Shown: positions 47,603 to 56,776, numbered from the stretch's first letter. The stretch is 64,000 bases of DNA from Neorhizobium lilium (GCF_004053875.1 NZ_SBIP01000003.1:744001-808000), one strand, 5' to 3'. Notes: generated from the letters alone by a model not told the origin. Made by a program: numbers and translations.

Positions 47603-47624
47603 TTAATAATCAGGTGATTATTAA
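47603..47624. promoter_or_regulatory. 22-bp perfect palindrome, candidate operator
   Basis: TTAATAATCA-GG-TGATTATTAA has two perfect 10-bp arms in an AT-rich part of the divergent gap between the GGDEF/EAL gene and the DUF1344 gene. It is 99 nt upstream of the latter's ATG. There is no coding frame across it. Size and symmetry suggest a dimeric repressor or activator site; the protein is unknown. Confidence 0.5.
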
Positions 47625-47722
47625 TACAGAAAATGTCACGTGGGCGGGCGATTTTCGCCACATTCGAAAGGCTATCTCTGCCTCGAAACAGCACACCAAC
47701 GACCGATTCAAGGGCTCAGACC

Positions 47723-47983
47723 ATGCGTATCCTGATCGCCGCGTTACTCGCCACAGCCAGCATCTTCTCGCCGCTCAACAGCTGGGCGCAGAGCGCTGAC
47801 ATCGAGGCGACGATCAAGACGATCGACGTCAAGTCGATGAGCCTTACGCTTGATGACGGCAAGACATATAAAGTTCCGGAAGAGTTCAATTTCGAGGGAC
47901 TGAAGGCGGGCGTCAAGGTGCTCGTCTTCTTCACCATGGTGGACGGCAACCGGGTGGTGGACGATCTGCAGATCGTCCAGTGA
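47723..47983 (+). CDS. DUF1344 small exported protein
   Basis: An 86-aa protein with a signal peptide (MRILIAALLATASIFSPLNSWAQ) and a mature domain, ADIEATIKTIDVKSMSLTLD then KTYKVPEEFNFEGLKAG, that matches the rhizobial DUF1344 family of short periplasmic beta-rich proteins. Function unknown. The start at 47723 is chosen because it opens directly into the signal peptide. It follows the AT-rich region with the 22-bp palindrome and is convergent with the phosphatase gene. Confidence 0.8.
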   Translation: MRILIAALLATASIFSPLNSWAQSADIEATIKTIDVKSMSLTLDDGKTYKVPEEFNFEGLKAGVKVLVFFTMVDGNRVVDDLQIVQ

Positions 47984-48002
47984 CGAGGGTATCGGCTCCG
48001 CG

Positions 48003-48593
48003 TTAGTTGATCCAGTCCATTCGGCCGTCCGCGGTGTCGATCGCCAGAACATAATCCTGGGGAATGGGAAGTTCCGCGGCTTCGTTCGTGCTGATGCCGC
48101 CGATCAGGCGGAACAGCGAGCGGATAACGCCTCCGTGGCTGACGCTGATTGTCGGTCCATCCAGGGATTGGAGCCAGGCTCCGATCCGCCAGCTTAGAAT
48201 TTCATAGCTTTCGGCGCTGGCACCGGGCGGAATGAAGCTCCACTTGTCCGCCGTCCGGCCTTCAAGCTTCTCGGGCGAGAAGCCCCGAACCTCTTTCAAC
48301 GTATGGCCTTCCCAGTCGCCGAAGGAAAGCTCCACCAGCCTTTCATCCGTGCTGTAGCCGGAAGGGTCGAGGCCCATGGCCTGGCGCATGATCTGCATGG
48401 TCTCGCGCGTCCGTGAAAGCGGGCTCGCGATGAAGGAAAATCCCTCCGCATCACCAACCAAGCCGCGCAGGGTCCTGCCGTTCTGCGCAGCCTGCATGCG
48501 GCCGATATCGTTGAGCGGAATATCCTTCTGGCCCTGGAGGCGGCGTTGCGCGTTCCAGTCCGTCTGGCCGTGGCGGATCACATAAAGGAGCAC
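48003..48593 (-). CDS. Histidine phosphatase family protein
   Basis: A 196-aa phosphoglycerate-mutase-like phosphatase. The N-terminal catalytic motif is LLYVIRHGQTDWNAQRRLQG (RHG with the phosphorylated His). SPLSRTRETMQIM and a C-terminal SVSHGGVIRSLFRLI give the second His. Members act on small phosphoesters or proteins; the substrate is unknown. It starts 20 bp after the fabI stop and so probably shares its transcript. Confidence 0.9.
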   Translation of the reverse strand: MLLYVIRHGQTDWNAQRRLQGQKDIPLNDIGRMQAAQNGRTLRGLVGDAEGFSFIASPLSRTRETMQIMRQAMGLDPSGYSTDERLVELSFGDWEGHTLKEVRGFSPEKLEGRTADKWSFIPPGASAESYEILSWRIGAWLQSLDGPTISVSHGGVIRSLFRLIGGISTNEAAELPIPQDYVLAIDTADGRMDWIN

Positions 48594-48613
48594 GGCGATC
48601 CGCCTCGGTTTCG

Positions 48614-49432
48614 TTAGTCTTTGATGACCGAAATGTCGGGCGCGTCCACGGCCTTCATGCCGACGACATGATAGCCGCTATCGGCATGGTGCACTTCGCC
48701 GGTGACCGAGCGTGACAGATCCGACAGCATGTAGAGGCCGACATCGCCGACTTCCTCGATGGTGACGGTGCGGCGCAGTGGCGCATTGTATTCGTTCCAC
48801 TTGAGGATATAGCGGAAGTCACCGATGCCCGAGGCGGCAAGCGTCTTGATGGGGCCGGCGGAAATGGCGTTGACGCGGATGTTCTTGGGGCCGAGATCGA
48901 CGGCGAGATACTTGACGCTGGCTTCCAGTGCCGCCTTTGCGACGCCCATGACATTGTAGTTCGGCATGACCTTCTCAGCACCGTAATAGGTGAGGGTCAG
49001 CATCGAGCCGCCGTCGGTCATCAGCTTCTCCGCACGCCGCGCGGCGGAGGTAAAGGAGTAGACGGAGATCTGCATCGTCTTGGTAAAATTGTCAGGCGTC
49101 GTATCGATGTAGCGGCCCGTCAGCTCGTCCTTGTCGGAAAAGCCGATCGCATGCACGAAGAAGTCGATCTTGCCCCAGTGATTTTCAATGTTCTTGAACA
49201 CCTCGTCCACCGTGGATTCGTCCGAGACGTCGCAGTGGCCGGCCATGAAGGCGCCGATTTCGGCAGCCAGCGGCTCAACCCGCTTCTTCAGCGCGTCGCC
49301 CTGATAGGTCAGCGCGATCTCCCCGCCCTGGGCGTGAATGGCCTTGGCAATGCCCCACGCGATGGAGCGATTATTGGCGACACCCATGATGATGCCGCGT
49401 TTGCCTGCCATGAGGCCGGAAGCCTGAACCAT
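48614..49432 (-). CDS. fabI: Enoyl-[acyl-carrier-protein] reductase (NADH)
   Basis: A 272-aa short-chain dehydrogenase-type enoyl-ACP reductase, final step of each fatty-acid elongation cycle and the target of triclosan. It opens GLMAGKRGIIMGVANNRSIAWGIA, the FabI cofactor segment. The catalytic Tyr-x6-Lys type motif is in LTYYGAEKVMPNYNVMGVAKAAL, and VRVNAISAGPIKTLAASGI follows. Rhizobia often have two fabI copies; this one's role relative to a paralogue is unknown. Heads an operon with the histidine phosphatase. Confidence 0.95.
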   Translation of the reverse strand: MVQASGLMAGKRGIIMGVANNRSIAWGIAKAIHAQGGEIALTYQGDALKKRVEPLAAEIGAFMAGHCDVSDESTVDEVFKNIENHWGKIDFFVHAIGFSDKDELTGRYIDTTPDNFTKTMQISVYSFTSAARRAEKLMTDGGSMLTLTYYGAEKVMPNYNVMGVAKAALEASVKYLAVDLGPKNIRVNAISAGPIKTLAASGIGDFRYILKWNEYNAPLRRTVTIEEVGDVGLYMLSDLSRSVTGEVHHADSGYHVVGMKAVDAPDISVIKD

Positions 49433-49588
49433 TCTCTGTCCTCTGAGACTCTGGATAAGCGTTGCCTATGGCATAGGCAGCCAGTCGGTTCAAGCTGAGC
49501 CGGATCATCTCATGTAAGCGCTGGTAACAAAGGGTGCGCGGCTGTGGAGGCCGTCACATGGTTGTCATCTTGCGCGGGAGGCCGCCGT

Positions 49589-50803
49589 TCAGAGGAAGAG
49601 GCCGTGGCGCATATGGCGCATGAGGTCCGTCACCTTGGGGTCCGGCTTCTCCCAAAGAAGGATACGCAGCTCGACTACCAGATCGCCGCGTTCGCCGCCG
49701 CCGGTATGAAGACCGAGACCTTCGATCCGGATAGTCTGGTCGGAACCGGACCAGGCCGGGATCACCACTTGGCGGCTGCCGTCGAGCGTTTCGAGTGAAA
49801 CTTCCGTTCCGAGCACCGCGTCTTCGAGCGAGACGGGAAGCACCGTGTGGATGTTGAAACCATCGACGCGATACTGGGCATCCTTGGCGAGCTTGAGATT
49901 GACCAGCAGGTCGCCGGGCTTCATGTTCGGGACCTTCAGGCCCTGGCCCTTCAGCCGCAGAACCTGTCCCTCCGTCATGCCGCGATCCAGCGGAACGCGA
50001 ACTTCCCGCTCGTCGGGAAGCCGAACGGTCACGGCATTCTGCTGCAGCAGGTCGGCCACCGTCACGATAGCATCGACCGAAAGATCGGGTGCCTTTTCCG
50101 CAGCCGCTGACGTGCCCCGGATGCGGCGTACCAGCGAAGCGATCAGATCGACGGCAAGGACCGGGAGTGGCGTCTTGCCGTCGCTTCCCATCTCAGGGTG
50201 GGCGGCTGTGGGCGAGGCCGCAGCGGCATCTGCGCTGGAACTATCTGCGGCATGGGCGCCTTCGGCAGGTCGCGCTTGTTCTTCCGGCTTGCTCTGGCTG
50301 CTCTGGCTGCTCTGGCTTTGCGGGCCGGAGCCGAAAATGCGCTCGATCATATCCTCCGGTGTTTCCCCTGCAGCGCCGGTGGATGCTCCGGCGGAGGATT
50401 TCGTAGAAGCGCCGGCAGAGGATGCGGGTTGGGCGTTCGGCTCGCCATGTGCGGCGCCTTGGGCATTGTCCTGCGCGCGGCGTGCATTGGCACGCGCCAG
50501 CTCTTCCATAACCTTTTCGGCATTGGCTTTCGCCACCTTGGCGCGTTCTGCGGCCTGCCGGGCGGTTTCACGCTGCTCCATGATCGTCTGCTGCATGTCA
50601 GCCGCCCTGTCGTAGCGCTTGCGGCGCTCGGGATCCTTCAAAAGCTCATAGGCCTGGCCCACTTCGGCAAACCGGTCGCCGGCGGAAGGATCGTCCTGAT
50701 TATGGTCGGGATGAATGCTTTTGGCCTTGGTGCGCCAGGCAGCCTTGATCTCGTTGACGCCGGCATTGCGTTTGACGCCGAGAAGGGAATAGGGATCGCG
50801 CAT
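49589..50803 (-). CDS. DnaJ-like co-chaperone (CbpA type)
   Basis: A 404-aa protein. J domain at residues 1-70 (DPYSLLGVKRNAGVNEIKAA, HPD at about 33-35, AYELLKDPERRKRYD). A long low-complexity Ala/Gln/Ser-rich linker (about 75-230) includes a QSSQSSQSSQS run. The DnaJ C-terminal substrate domain follows (LKGQGLKVPNMKPGDLLVNL; SLEDAVLGTEVSLETLDG). No Cys-rich zinc domain is present, so it is the CbpA/type II kind rather than DnaJ proper. It should stimulate a DnaK ATPase. Confidence 0.9.
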   Translation of the reverse strand: MRDPYSLLGVKRNAGVNEIKAAWRTKAKSIHPDHNQDDPSAGDRFAEVGQAYELLKDPERRKRYDRAADMQQTIMEQRETARQAAERAKVAKANAEKVMEELARANARRAQDNAQGAAHGEPNAQPASSAGASTKSSAGASTGAAGETPEDMIERIFGSGPQSQSSQSSQSKPEEQARPAEGAHAADSSSADAAAASPTAAHPEMGSDGKTPLPVLAVDLIASLVRRIRGTSAAAEKAPDLSVDAIVTVADLLQQNAVTVRLPDEREVRVPLDRGMTEGQVLRLKGQGLKVPNMKPGDLLVNLKLAKDAQYRVDGFNIHTVLPVSLEDAVLGTEVSLETLDGSRQVVIPAWSGSDQTIRIEGLGLHTGGGERGDLVVELRILLWEKPDPKVTDLMRHMRHGLFL

Positions 50804-51005
50804 TGTGGGGCCACCGGTAACGCTCTGGGCGGTGGGCCCCCGCTAATCCTTGGACCCCCCGATTTTCGACACAACTCTCACGGCCATACGCTGGTTCCTC
50901 ATGCCCCGGCGCCTGGTCGATCACTCGCTGGAGAGGCTACGGTCGAACTGCTGAATCAGTGGTTACGGCGCTCTTTTCGCTAGAGACTCGGTTAAGAAAC
51001 CGTTT

Positions 51006-51458
51006 CTATTGGCGGTCGAAGGCGGTCAGCAGCCACTCGCCGCTATCGGTCAGGCAGGCTTGGCCCGAGAACATGGCAATCCCCTCGTAGGAGTGCCTGG
51101 TCGTGGTGAAGGCGCGGCAGACATGCCCCTGGCCTTTATCCTCGCGGATGGAGGAAACCACGCCGGCACTGCCGGTTGCCGTATTCGCCCACGGCACGGG
51201 AGCGGTCGCAACCTTGCTGAGATCGGCGGAGGTCACGGCATTGCGAACGGTCGCTTCGTCCGAGACGGCTCCTGCGGAATTCGTCTTGCCGGGTACGGCG
51301 CCTGTCGAGATACGGTCCACTTTGTCGCTGCCGAACAAGTCCATGCTGCTGGTGCAGCCGGTCATTGAAAAAGCGGACATCGCAACCGCGGCCAGAGCAA
51401 GGCTGCGGATGGAGGAGGGCTTTGTGCGGCGCTGCGACTTTGTTACTAGTACCACCAT
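51006..51458 (-). CDS. RT0821/Lpp0805-type surface lipoprotein
   Basis: A 150-aa exported lipoprotein with an N-terminal basic region and hydrophobic stretch [11 protein letters not shown], then lipobox SMTGC. The C-terminal half ([33 protein letters not shown]) has two cysteines and resembles the RT0821/Lpp0805 surface-protein family. ATG 51458 follows CAGGACTC; 13 upstream codons would overlap the pdxH promoter. It is divergent from pdxH. Function unknown. Confidence 0.75.
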   Translation of the reverse strand: MVVLVTKSQRRTKPSSIRSLALAAVAMSAFSMTGCTSSMDLFGSDKVDRISTGAVPGKTNSAGAVSDEATVRNAVTSADLSKVATAPVPWANTATGSAGVVSSIREDKGQGHVCRAFTTTRHSYEGIAMFSGQACLTDSGEWLLTAFDRQ

Positions 51459-51518
51459 GAGTCCTGTCTGGTAAGAATCCGGGCAAGCGGAAATCACACT
51501 GGGAGTATTTTAGACAAT

Positions 51519-52139
51519 ATGTCTTTAAGCGGGTTAACAAGCGGTGACTTTACCGAGCAGAACGAGCCCTTCAGCCTCTTTGGCGAGTGGTTGAAGGAGG
51601 CTGAGGCCAGCGAACTGAACGATCCCAATGCCGTGGCAGTGGCGACGGTGGATGAGCATGGCCTTCCCAATGTCCGTATGGTCCTGCTCAAGGGGTATGA
51701 CGAGCGCGGCTTCGTGTTCTTTACCAATTTCGAAAGCCAGAAGGGGCAGGAAATCCTCGGCCAGAAAAAGGCGGCCATGTGCTTTCACTGGAAATCGCTT
51801 CGCCGCCAGGTGCGGCTGCGGGGCGAGGTCGAAGTTGTCAGCGACGCCGAGGCCGACGAGTACTATGCCACCCGGCCGCGCGGAAGCCGCATTGGTGCCT
51901 GGGCGTCCAAGCAGTCGCGGCCGCTGGAAGGGCGATTTGCGCTGGAAAAGTCGGTCGCCGAATACACGGCACGCCATGCCCTCGGCGATATCCCGCGTCC
52001 GCCCCATTGGAGCGGCTTCCGCATCCGTCCGTTGACGATCGAGTTCTGGCACGACCGGCCGTTCCGGCTCCACGACCGCATGGAATTCCGCCGTCCGGCG
52101 CCGGATGGGGTCTGGGAAAAGGTGCGGATGTACCCTTGA
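51519..52139 (+). CDS. pdxH: Pyridoxamine 5'-phosphate oxidase
   Basis: A 206-aa FMN enzyme oxidising pyridoxamine or pyridoxine phosphate to pyridoxal phosphate. It contains [53 protein letters not shown] and the C-terminal [14 protein letters not shown], all characteristic of PdxH. Full length and intact. Convergent with the deacetylase gene, with a 9-bp gap. Confidence 0.97.
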   Translation: MSLSGLTSGDFTEQNEPFSLFGEWLKEAEASELNDPNAVAVATVDEHGLPNVRMVLLKGYDERGFVFFTNFESQKGQEILGQKKAAMCFHWKSLRRQVRLRGEVEVVSDAEADEYYATRPRGSRIGAWASKQSRPLEGRFALEKSVAEYTARHALGDIPRPPHWSGFRIRPLTIEFWHDRPFRLHDRMEFRRPAPDGVWEKVRMYP

Positions 52140-52148
52140 ATCTGACGG

Positions 52149-53180
52149 CTATCGTCCGAGCCTGAAGGGAATGCCTGAGGCGAGCGCGGAGACATATCGC
52201 GCCCGCTGGAAATATCCGTTGAGCGATATGCGGGGTAGGGCTGTCAGCCGGTTCAAATCCACGGCATGCAGAGTGCCTGGCCGCGTCGTGACGCCAACCG
52301 TCAGTCCGAGTTCGCGCGCGGCGGCCTGATCCCGTTCGCAGATTGCCTGTGCCGTCCCATAGGGATAGGCGATCGAAACCGGCCGTTCTCCCGTCAGCGC
52401 TTGAAGATAATCGGCGGATTGCTGCATTTCATAACGCGCCTCCTCGGGCGAAAGACGGCTGATCGCGCGGTGGCTCACCGTATGCGCCCCATAATCAACG
52501 AGCGGATGGTCGAAAAGCGCCTTGAGTTCGTCCGGCGACATTGTGAGATCCGCCGTTATGGCGAGCGGATCGATACCGTGCAGGCGCGCAAGAGCATCGA
52601 TACGGGATATTGCACCCGCTTCGTCCTTGCCGGTCATCACCAGGGGAACGAAACGCTCGAATGCTGCAAGCTTCTGGTGCACGGAGGTAAGGGGGACGCT
52701 CTCCTCGCCGGCACCGAAATCGAAGCGGATCTCCCGCTCGCGGCCAAGGATATCGGTCAGCGTTTCCCACCAGAGCGTATGCGTTCGCTCGGCAAATCCT
52801 TGCGCCACGAATATAGTGAAGGGCACGTCATGCGCTGCAAAGACGGGCAGGGCATGCTCGGCATTGTTTCGGTAGGCGTCATCGAGGGTGAAGGCGGCAA
52901 AGGGCCGTCCGGCCGGCTCGGCGAGCAGGCGCGGAATGTCGGACAGCCGCACGAATTCATAGCCGTCCGACCTCAGTTGCTCGATGGCGGAAGACAAGAA
53001 ATCGGGGGTCACTTCCAGATGCCGGTTAGGCTCGAAGGCCCGCCGGTCGTGGGGTCTGACATGGTGGAGCGTGAAGATGGCGCCAAGGCCGCGCGCCTGC
53101 GGCATGAGCCCTGCAACCGCCATTGCGGCCGAAAGCTGCAGCCCGCCGGCCATCGCCTGACGCCGCACGTCCCGCCGCAT
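52149..53180 (-). CDS. Polysaccharide deacetylase family protein
   Basis: A 343-aa NodB-homology (CE4) protein. Motif 1 is AAFTLDDAYRNN (the usual TFDD is TLDD here, keeping the catalytic and metal Asp). Motif 2 is VDYGAHTVSHRAIS (H-x3-H metal ligands), and AYPYGTAQAICE fits motif 3. An N-terminal hydrophobic stretch (LSAAMAVAGLMPQARG) could be a signal or anchor. The start is ATG 53180; a TTG at 53222 is less likely. The substrate (an N-acetylated glycan) is unknown. Confidence 0.88.
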   Translation of the reverse strand: MRRDVRRQAMAGGLQLSAAMAVAGLMPQARGLGAIFTLHHVRPHDRRAFEPNRHLEVTPDFLSSAIEQLRSDGYEFVRLSDIPRLLAEPAGRPFAAFTLDDAYRNNAEHALPVFAAHDVPFTIFVAQGFAERTHTLWWETLTDILGREREIRFDFGAGEESVPLTSVHQKLAAFERFVPLVMTGKDEAGAISRIDALARLHGIDPLAITADLTMSPDELKALFDHPLVDYGAHTVSHRAISRLSPEEARYEMQQSADYLQALTGERPVSIAYPYGTAQAICERDQAAARELGLTVGVTTRPGTLHAVDLNRLTALPRISLNGYFQRARYVSALASGIPFRLGR

Positions 53181-53297
53181 AAACGTCTGCAGCTTCGCCT
53201 TTCCAAACCCCACGACGACCAAGCCCGCTTGAACCCCAAGGTCGCGACCCTACGCGCCACCCGTTAAGCCTTGTTGAATACGCAATGACGGTTTCGT

Positions 53298-53738
53298 CTA
53301 GTCGGTGCTGGCTTTGGAAAGGCTGCGCTCCCCCAGATCCTCGAAAAGCCGGAGAAGATAGCCATCCGGGTCCGCGACGACGAATTGACGGTTGCCGACC
53401 TCGTGATCGTCGCGGCGATACCATTTCTCTTCGAGGGGAAGGTAGACCGGGACTTCCGCTGCCTGAAGCCGCGCCAGCATGGGCAGGACTGCGGGTATGA
53501 GGATTTGCAGGTTCATGCCCCGTCCAAAGGGATAGGTGAGCGGTTCTGACGACAGGTCGAAATCGCGGCCCGTACCGATCTGGTCCAGCATCAGGTTCGC
53601 TTCCCCAAGCGTCAGAAAGCAGAAGCCTTCTTCCGGCCTTTCGTAGAGCACGTCGAAGCCGATGATCTTGCAATAGAAATCACGGCTCCTGCGCCAGTCG
53701 GTCACGGAGAGTTCGGGAACGAGAGCGTGGGAAGCCAT
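53298..53738 (-). CDS. VOC-superfamily (glyoxalase/bleomycin-resistance) protein
   Basis: A 146-aa protein with two beta-alpha-beta-beta-beta modules: VPELSVTDWRRSRDFYCKIIG at the start and FVVADPDGYLLRLFEDLG at the end, the pattern of bleomycin-resistance and glyoxalase-like proteins. It could bind or isomerise a small molecule; no specific role is indicated. It lies 6 bp after the tldD stop on the same strand and is likely co-transcribed. Confidence 0.85.
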   Translation of the reverse strand: MASHALVPELSVTDWRRSRDFYCKIIGFDVLYERPEEGFCFLTLGEANLMLDQIGTGRDFDLSSEPLTYPFGRGMNLQILIPAVLPMLARLQAAEVPVYLPLEEKWYRRDDHEVGNRQFVVADPDGYLLRLFEDLGERSLSKASTD

Positions 53739-53744
53739 GATCTC

Positions 53745-55160
53745 TCAGGCTTTCGTGCCGCCTACCGTCACCTGGTCCATGCGCAGATGCGGCTGCCCGA
53801 CGCCAACAGGCACCCACTGGCCGGCCTTACCGCAATTGCCGATGCCGGTGTCGAGCTTCATGTCGTTGCCGACCATGGAGACCCGCTTCATCGCGTCGGG
53901 TCCATTGCCGATCAGCATGGCGCCCTTGATAGCCGGGCCGATCCGGCCATCCTCGATCATGTAGGCTTCCGTGCAGCCGAACACGAACTTGCCGGACGTT
54001 ATGTCCACCTGGCCGCCGCCGAAGGAGACGGCATAGATGCCCTTCTTGACCGAGGCGATGATTTCCTCGGGCGTCCTGTCGCCTGACAGCATGTAGGTAT
54101 TGGTCATGCGCGGCATGGGAACACTGGAATAGCCCTGGCGGCGTCCGTTGCCGGTGGGCTTCATGCCCATCAACCGGGCGTTCTGCCGGTCCTGCATGTA
54201 GCCGACCAGCCTGCCGTTTTCAATCAGCACATTATATCCCGAAGGCGTGCCTTCATCGTCTACGGTCAGCGAGCCGCGGCGGTTGTCGATCGTGCCGTCG
54301 TCAACGACGGTGACGCCGGGCGCTGCAACCATTTCACCCAGCAAACCGGCAAAGGCGGAGGTCTTCTTGCGGTTGAAATCGCCTTCCAGTCCGTGCCCGA
54401 CCGCCTCGTGCAGCATCACGCCCGGCCAGCCTGAGGAAAGAACCACATCCATTGTGCCCGCTGGCGCGTCGATCGCCGTCAGGTTGACGAGCGCCTGACG
54501 CAGCGCCTCGTCGGCGCCGGTCTGCCAGTTGCCTTCGCTCACGAAATCGCCGAAGCCGATACGTCCGCCCGTGCCGAACGAGCCCGATTCCTGCCGGTCC
54601 CCGTCGCCGACAACCACGGAAATATTGATGCGCGTCATGGGGCGGATATCCTGCACCCGGTGCCCGTCCGCCCGCAATATATCGACCACCTGCCAGCTGG
54701 CCGAAATCGTGGCCGTCACCTGGCGCACCTTGTCGTCCTTGTTGCGCAGATAGGCGTCGATATCGGCAAGAAGCTTTGCCTTGGCCTCAAAACTCGGGCT
54801 GCCGATCGGGTTCTCGTCGCCGTAGTATTTCTTGTTGGTTCGCTGCGGGGCGGTCGCGTAGGAACCGGAATAGCCGGCGGTCACGGCCCGCACGGCGTCG
54901 GCGGCGCGCGATAGCGCGGCTGCCGACATTTCGCCGGCATGGGCATAACCCACGGACTCGCCCGCCACGGCCCGGAGCCCGAAACCTTGGTCCGTGTTGA
55001 AGGAACCGCCCTTCAGGCGGCCATTGTCGAAGGTGAGCGATTCCGCCTGTGCATGTTCCAGAAACAGCTCACCGTCGTCTGCGCCGGACAGAGCCTCCGA
55101 AAGGATGGAGCGCAACCTGGCTTCGTCGCAGTCGAACAGGTTCAAGAGATCGGTATTCAT
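53745..55160 (-). CDS. tldD: TldD metalloprotease
   Basis: A 471-aa protein of the TldD/PmbA family. The zinc site HExxxH is in MLHEAVGHGLEGDFNRK (about 245-262). The N-terminus (AQAESLTFDNGRLKGGSFN, DQGFGLRAVAGESVGYAH) and RGSLTVDDEGTPS are typical. With TldE/PmbA it forms a protease that matures peptides such as microcins and degrades unfolded peptides; the partner is not in this window. Followed by the VOC gene. Confidence 0.96.
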   Translation of the reverse strand: MNTDLLNLFDCDEARLRSILSEALSGADDGELFLEHAQAESLTFDNGRLKGGSFNTDQGFGLRAVAGESVGYAHAGEMSAAALSRAADAVRAVTAGYSGSYATAPQRTNKKYYGDENPIGSPSFEAKAKLLADIDAYLRNKDDKVRQVTATISASWQVVDILRADGHRVQDIRPMTRINISVVVGDGDRQESGSFGTGGRIGFGDFVSEGNWQTGADEALRQALVNLTAIDAPAGTMDVVLSSGWPGVMLHEAVGHGLEGDFNRKKTSAFAGLLGEMVAAPGVTVVDDGTIDNRRGSLTVDDEGTPSGYNVLIENGRLVGYMQDRQNARLMGMKPTGNGRRQGYSSVPMPRMTNTYMLSGDRTPEEIIASVKKGIYAVSFGGGQVDITSGKFVFGCTEAYMIEDGRIGPAIKGAMLIGNGPDAMKRVSMVGNDMKLDTGIGNCGKAGQWVPVGVGQPHLRMDQVTVGGTKA

Positions 55161-55247
55161 GCAAAGCTCCCTGGCGCGGGCCGAAATTCGCCCGACGGTG
55201 TTGCGACCGATGTAGGTCCGCCGCCGCGGCTAAGCAAGCCTGGGCAT

Positions 55248-55745
55248 TCAGTCCTGGACCGGACGGGTCCGCAGAAAGGCCTGGACCTCTTCGGGCATGC
55301 CGTCGCGTGGCAGCGTGTCGAACGTGGCTGCGCCGCTGAAGACGATGAAGGACCCTGGCCGCTCCCAGACTTCGATAACATCGCGCCACGCGGTTCGCCC
55401 GCTCCCGGGGTCGGGCCGGATCTGCATGCCCTCGCCATCCATGGTGATCTCGGCCTTCTGGTCGTCCATGCGCTTGAAGCGGTTGAGTGTATTAGCGTGT
55501 CGGACGCGCCAGAAGACGGCGACGAAGACAAGCGGCAGCAAGGCGACGCCAAGCATGACGCCGGCCATCCATCCCGCATCGCCCCAGAACAGAAAATAGA
55601 AGGATGAGACCGCCATCAGCACGGAGGTGATCCATATCACCTTCTGTTCAACGATGGCGCGGCGCCAGATGAAGGTGCGGATGGCATCGCGCACGATATC
55701 CTCATCGTAACGGACGGTGAAATGGTGGCTGCCTTGCAGGTCCAT
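55248..55745 (-). CDS. DUF2244 membrane protein
   Basis: A 165-aa protein with two close hydrophobic helices (about 38-80: IWITSVLMAVSSFYFLFWG, then MAGVMLGVALLPLVFVAVFW) and a soluble C-terminal domain ending in EVQAFLRTRPVQD. It matches DUF2244, commonly encoded next to alphaproteobacterial cox clusters, with no proven role. Its start overlaps the IalB-like gene stop by one base (TGATG), so both are one transcriptional unit. Confidence 0.85.
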   Translation of the reverse strand: MDLQGSHHFTVRYDEDIVRDAIRTFIWRRAIVEQKVIWITSVLMAVSSFYFLFWGDAGWMAGVMLGVALLPLVFVAVFWRVRHANTLNRFKRMDDQKAEITMDGEGMQIRPDPGSGRTAWRDVIEVWERPGSFIVFSGAATFDTLPRDGMPEEVQAFLRTRPVQD

Positions 55746-56383
55746 CAGGGCAGGGCGTCGTAGCCTTCGCCGAAGCCGGCAAGCTCGATCGGAATACCGA
55801 CACGGTCCTGATCGGCCGATTCGCGCAGCGCGAAAACGGCGTTCTTGCCGGCCCGCAGAATGCGCATCAGCTCCTCGTCGATCTCCACCTCCACATAGCA
55901 GCCCTCGGAGAAGCAGCGGGTGAAATAGGCGCGGCCGATATTGTTGTTATCGACATAGAGCTCCATGCCGTCCTTCAGCAGCACGCCGAGCGGAGCCAGG
56001 ATACGCAGGATCCTTGCCTTGCGGTCCGCCGTTTTCAGCACGACCACGGAGAGACCCACTTCCGGCCGGTCCTCAGCAATCACGTTCTGCATCAGCGCGC
56101 ATTGATCGGCAGAGGCGCCCGCGGGCCTGTCGCAGATGATCGACCAGGCGCCATGGCTCTCCTTGACATTGCCGGGCGGCTGGCCAGGCTGGGGAGCAGG
56201 CTGCTGGTTCTCGCCCGTCTTGGGCTTCGTTGGGGGCGCCGGCGTGGCCGATGGCGGCTGAAGAGTTGGCTGTGTCGCGTTCGGGGTCGGCCGCGGCCCC
56301 GGCTGCTGCGCGATTGCCGGAAGCGACAGGGCTCCCGCAAGCATCAGAGCAAGGCAGGCGGTAAAACGGTGGGGACGACCCAT
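55745..56383 (-). CDS. Invasion-associated locus B (IalB) family protein
   Basis: A 212-aa exported protein: signal peptide (ending LSLPAIAQ), a Pro/Gln-rich linker (about 27-70), and an IalB domain (SHGAWSIICDRPAGASADQC; CFSEGCYVEVEID) with paired cysteines. Named from Bartonella invasion, but widespread in free-living rhizobia, so no virulence role should be assumed. Divergent from the cytochrome oxidase operon and coupled to the DUF2244 gene. Confidence 0.88.
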   Translation of the reverse strand: MGRPHRFTACLALMLAGALSLPAIAQQPGPRPTPNATQPTLQPPSATPAPPTKPKTGENQQPAPQPGQPPGNVKESHGAWSIICDRPAGASADQCALMQNVIAEDRPEVGLSVVVLKTADRKARILRILAPLGVLLKDGMELYVDNNNIGRAYFTRCFSEGCYVEVEIDEELMRILRAGKNAVFALRESADQDRVGIPIELAGFGEGYDALP

Positions 56384-56776
56384 GGAAACCTCAGGATGGA
56401 CGAATCGGTGCGGCTATTCTTGTCGCTGGGGAGGCGAAATGAAAGCCCCGCCGTCTTTCCAGCCGACTGCGGCGAAAATGGGACTTGTGGATAGAGACGC
56501 GATGGCAACACTGATTGTGATCGGGGAGAGGGGCAAATAAAGCCTCTTGGGTCGCCATTGGCGGCGGACGCGGTGGAAATCGGCCTTGAGTTCAAGGCCT
56601 TCACCATGAATCTGCGCCGCCCTATTGGAAATCGCGCTCGCAATGGAGCAAAATGCCGCATGGGGCTCAAGTCGCGGATATTGCGGCGGCCTGCAAACTG
56701 TGATTGAAGCAAGAGCTACAGCTTGGATTCTGCGTCGGGTTGGATGGAGCTTGGACGCTTGGGGAGAAACGTCGTG
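56384..56776. promoter_or_regulatory. Divergent promoter region IalB/ctaC with an 18-bp palindrome
   Basis: 393 bp without a supported gene. It must hold the promoters for the IalB-DUF2244 pair and for the oxidase operon. The one striking element is GGCCTTGA-GT-TCAAGGCC (56582-56599), a perfect palindrome 177 nt before the ctaC ATG. Its TTGA/TCAA half-sites are too close together for an FNR/FixK box. Nothing else stands out. Confidence 0.45.

Noticed and set aside
52225..52270. GGTTCAAATCC, resembling a tRNA T-loop
   Set aside because: It lies inside the polysaccharide deacetylase gene with no acceptor, D or anticodon arms around it.
56582..56599. FNR/FixK box upstream of ctaC
   Set aside because: The TTGA and TCAA halves are separated by 2 bp instead of the 6 bp between those tetramers in an FNR/FixK site.
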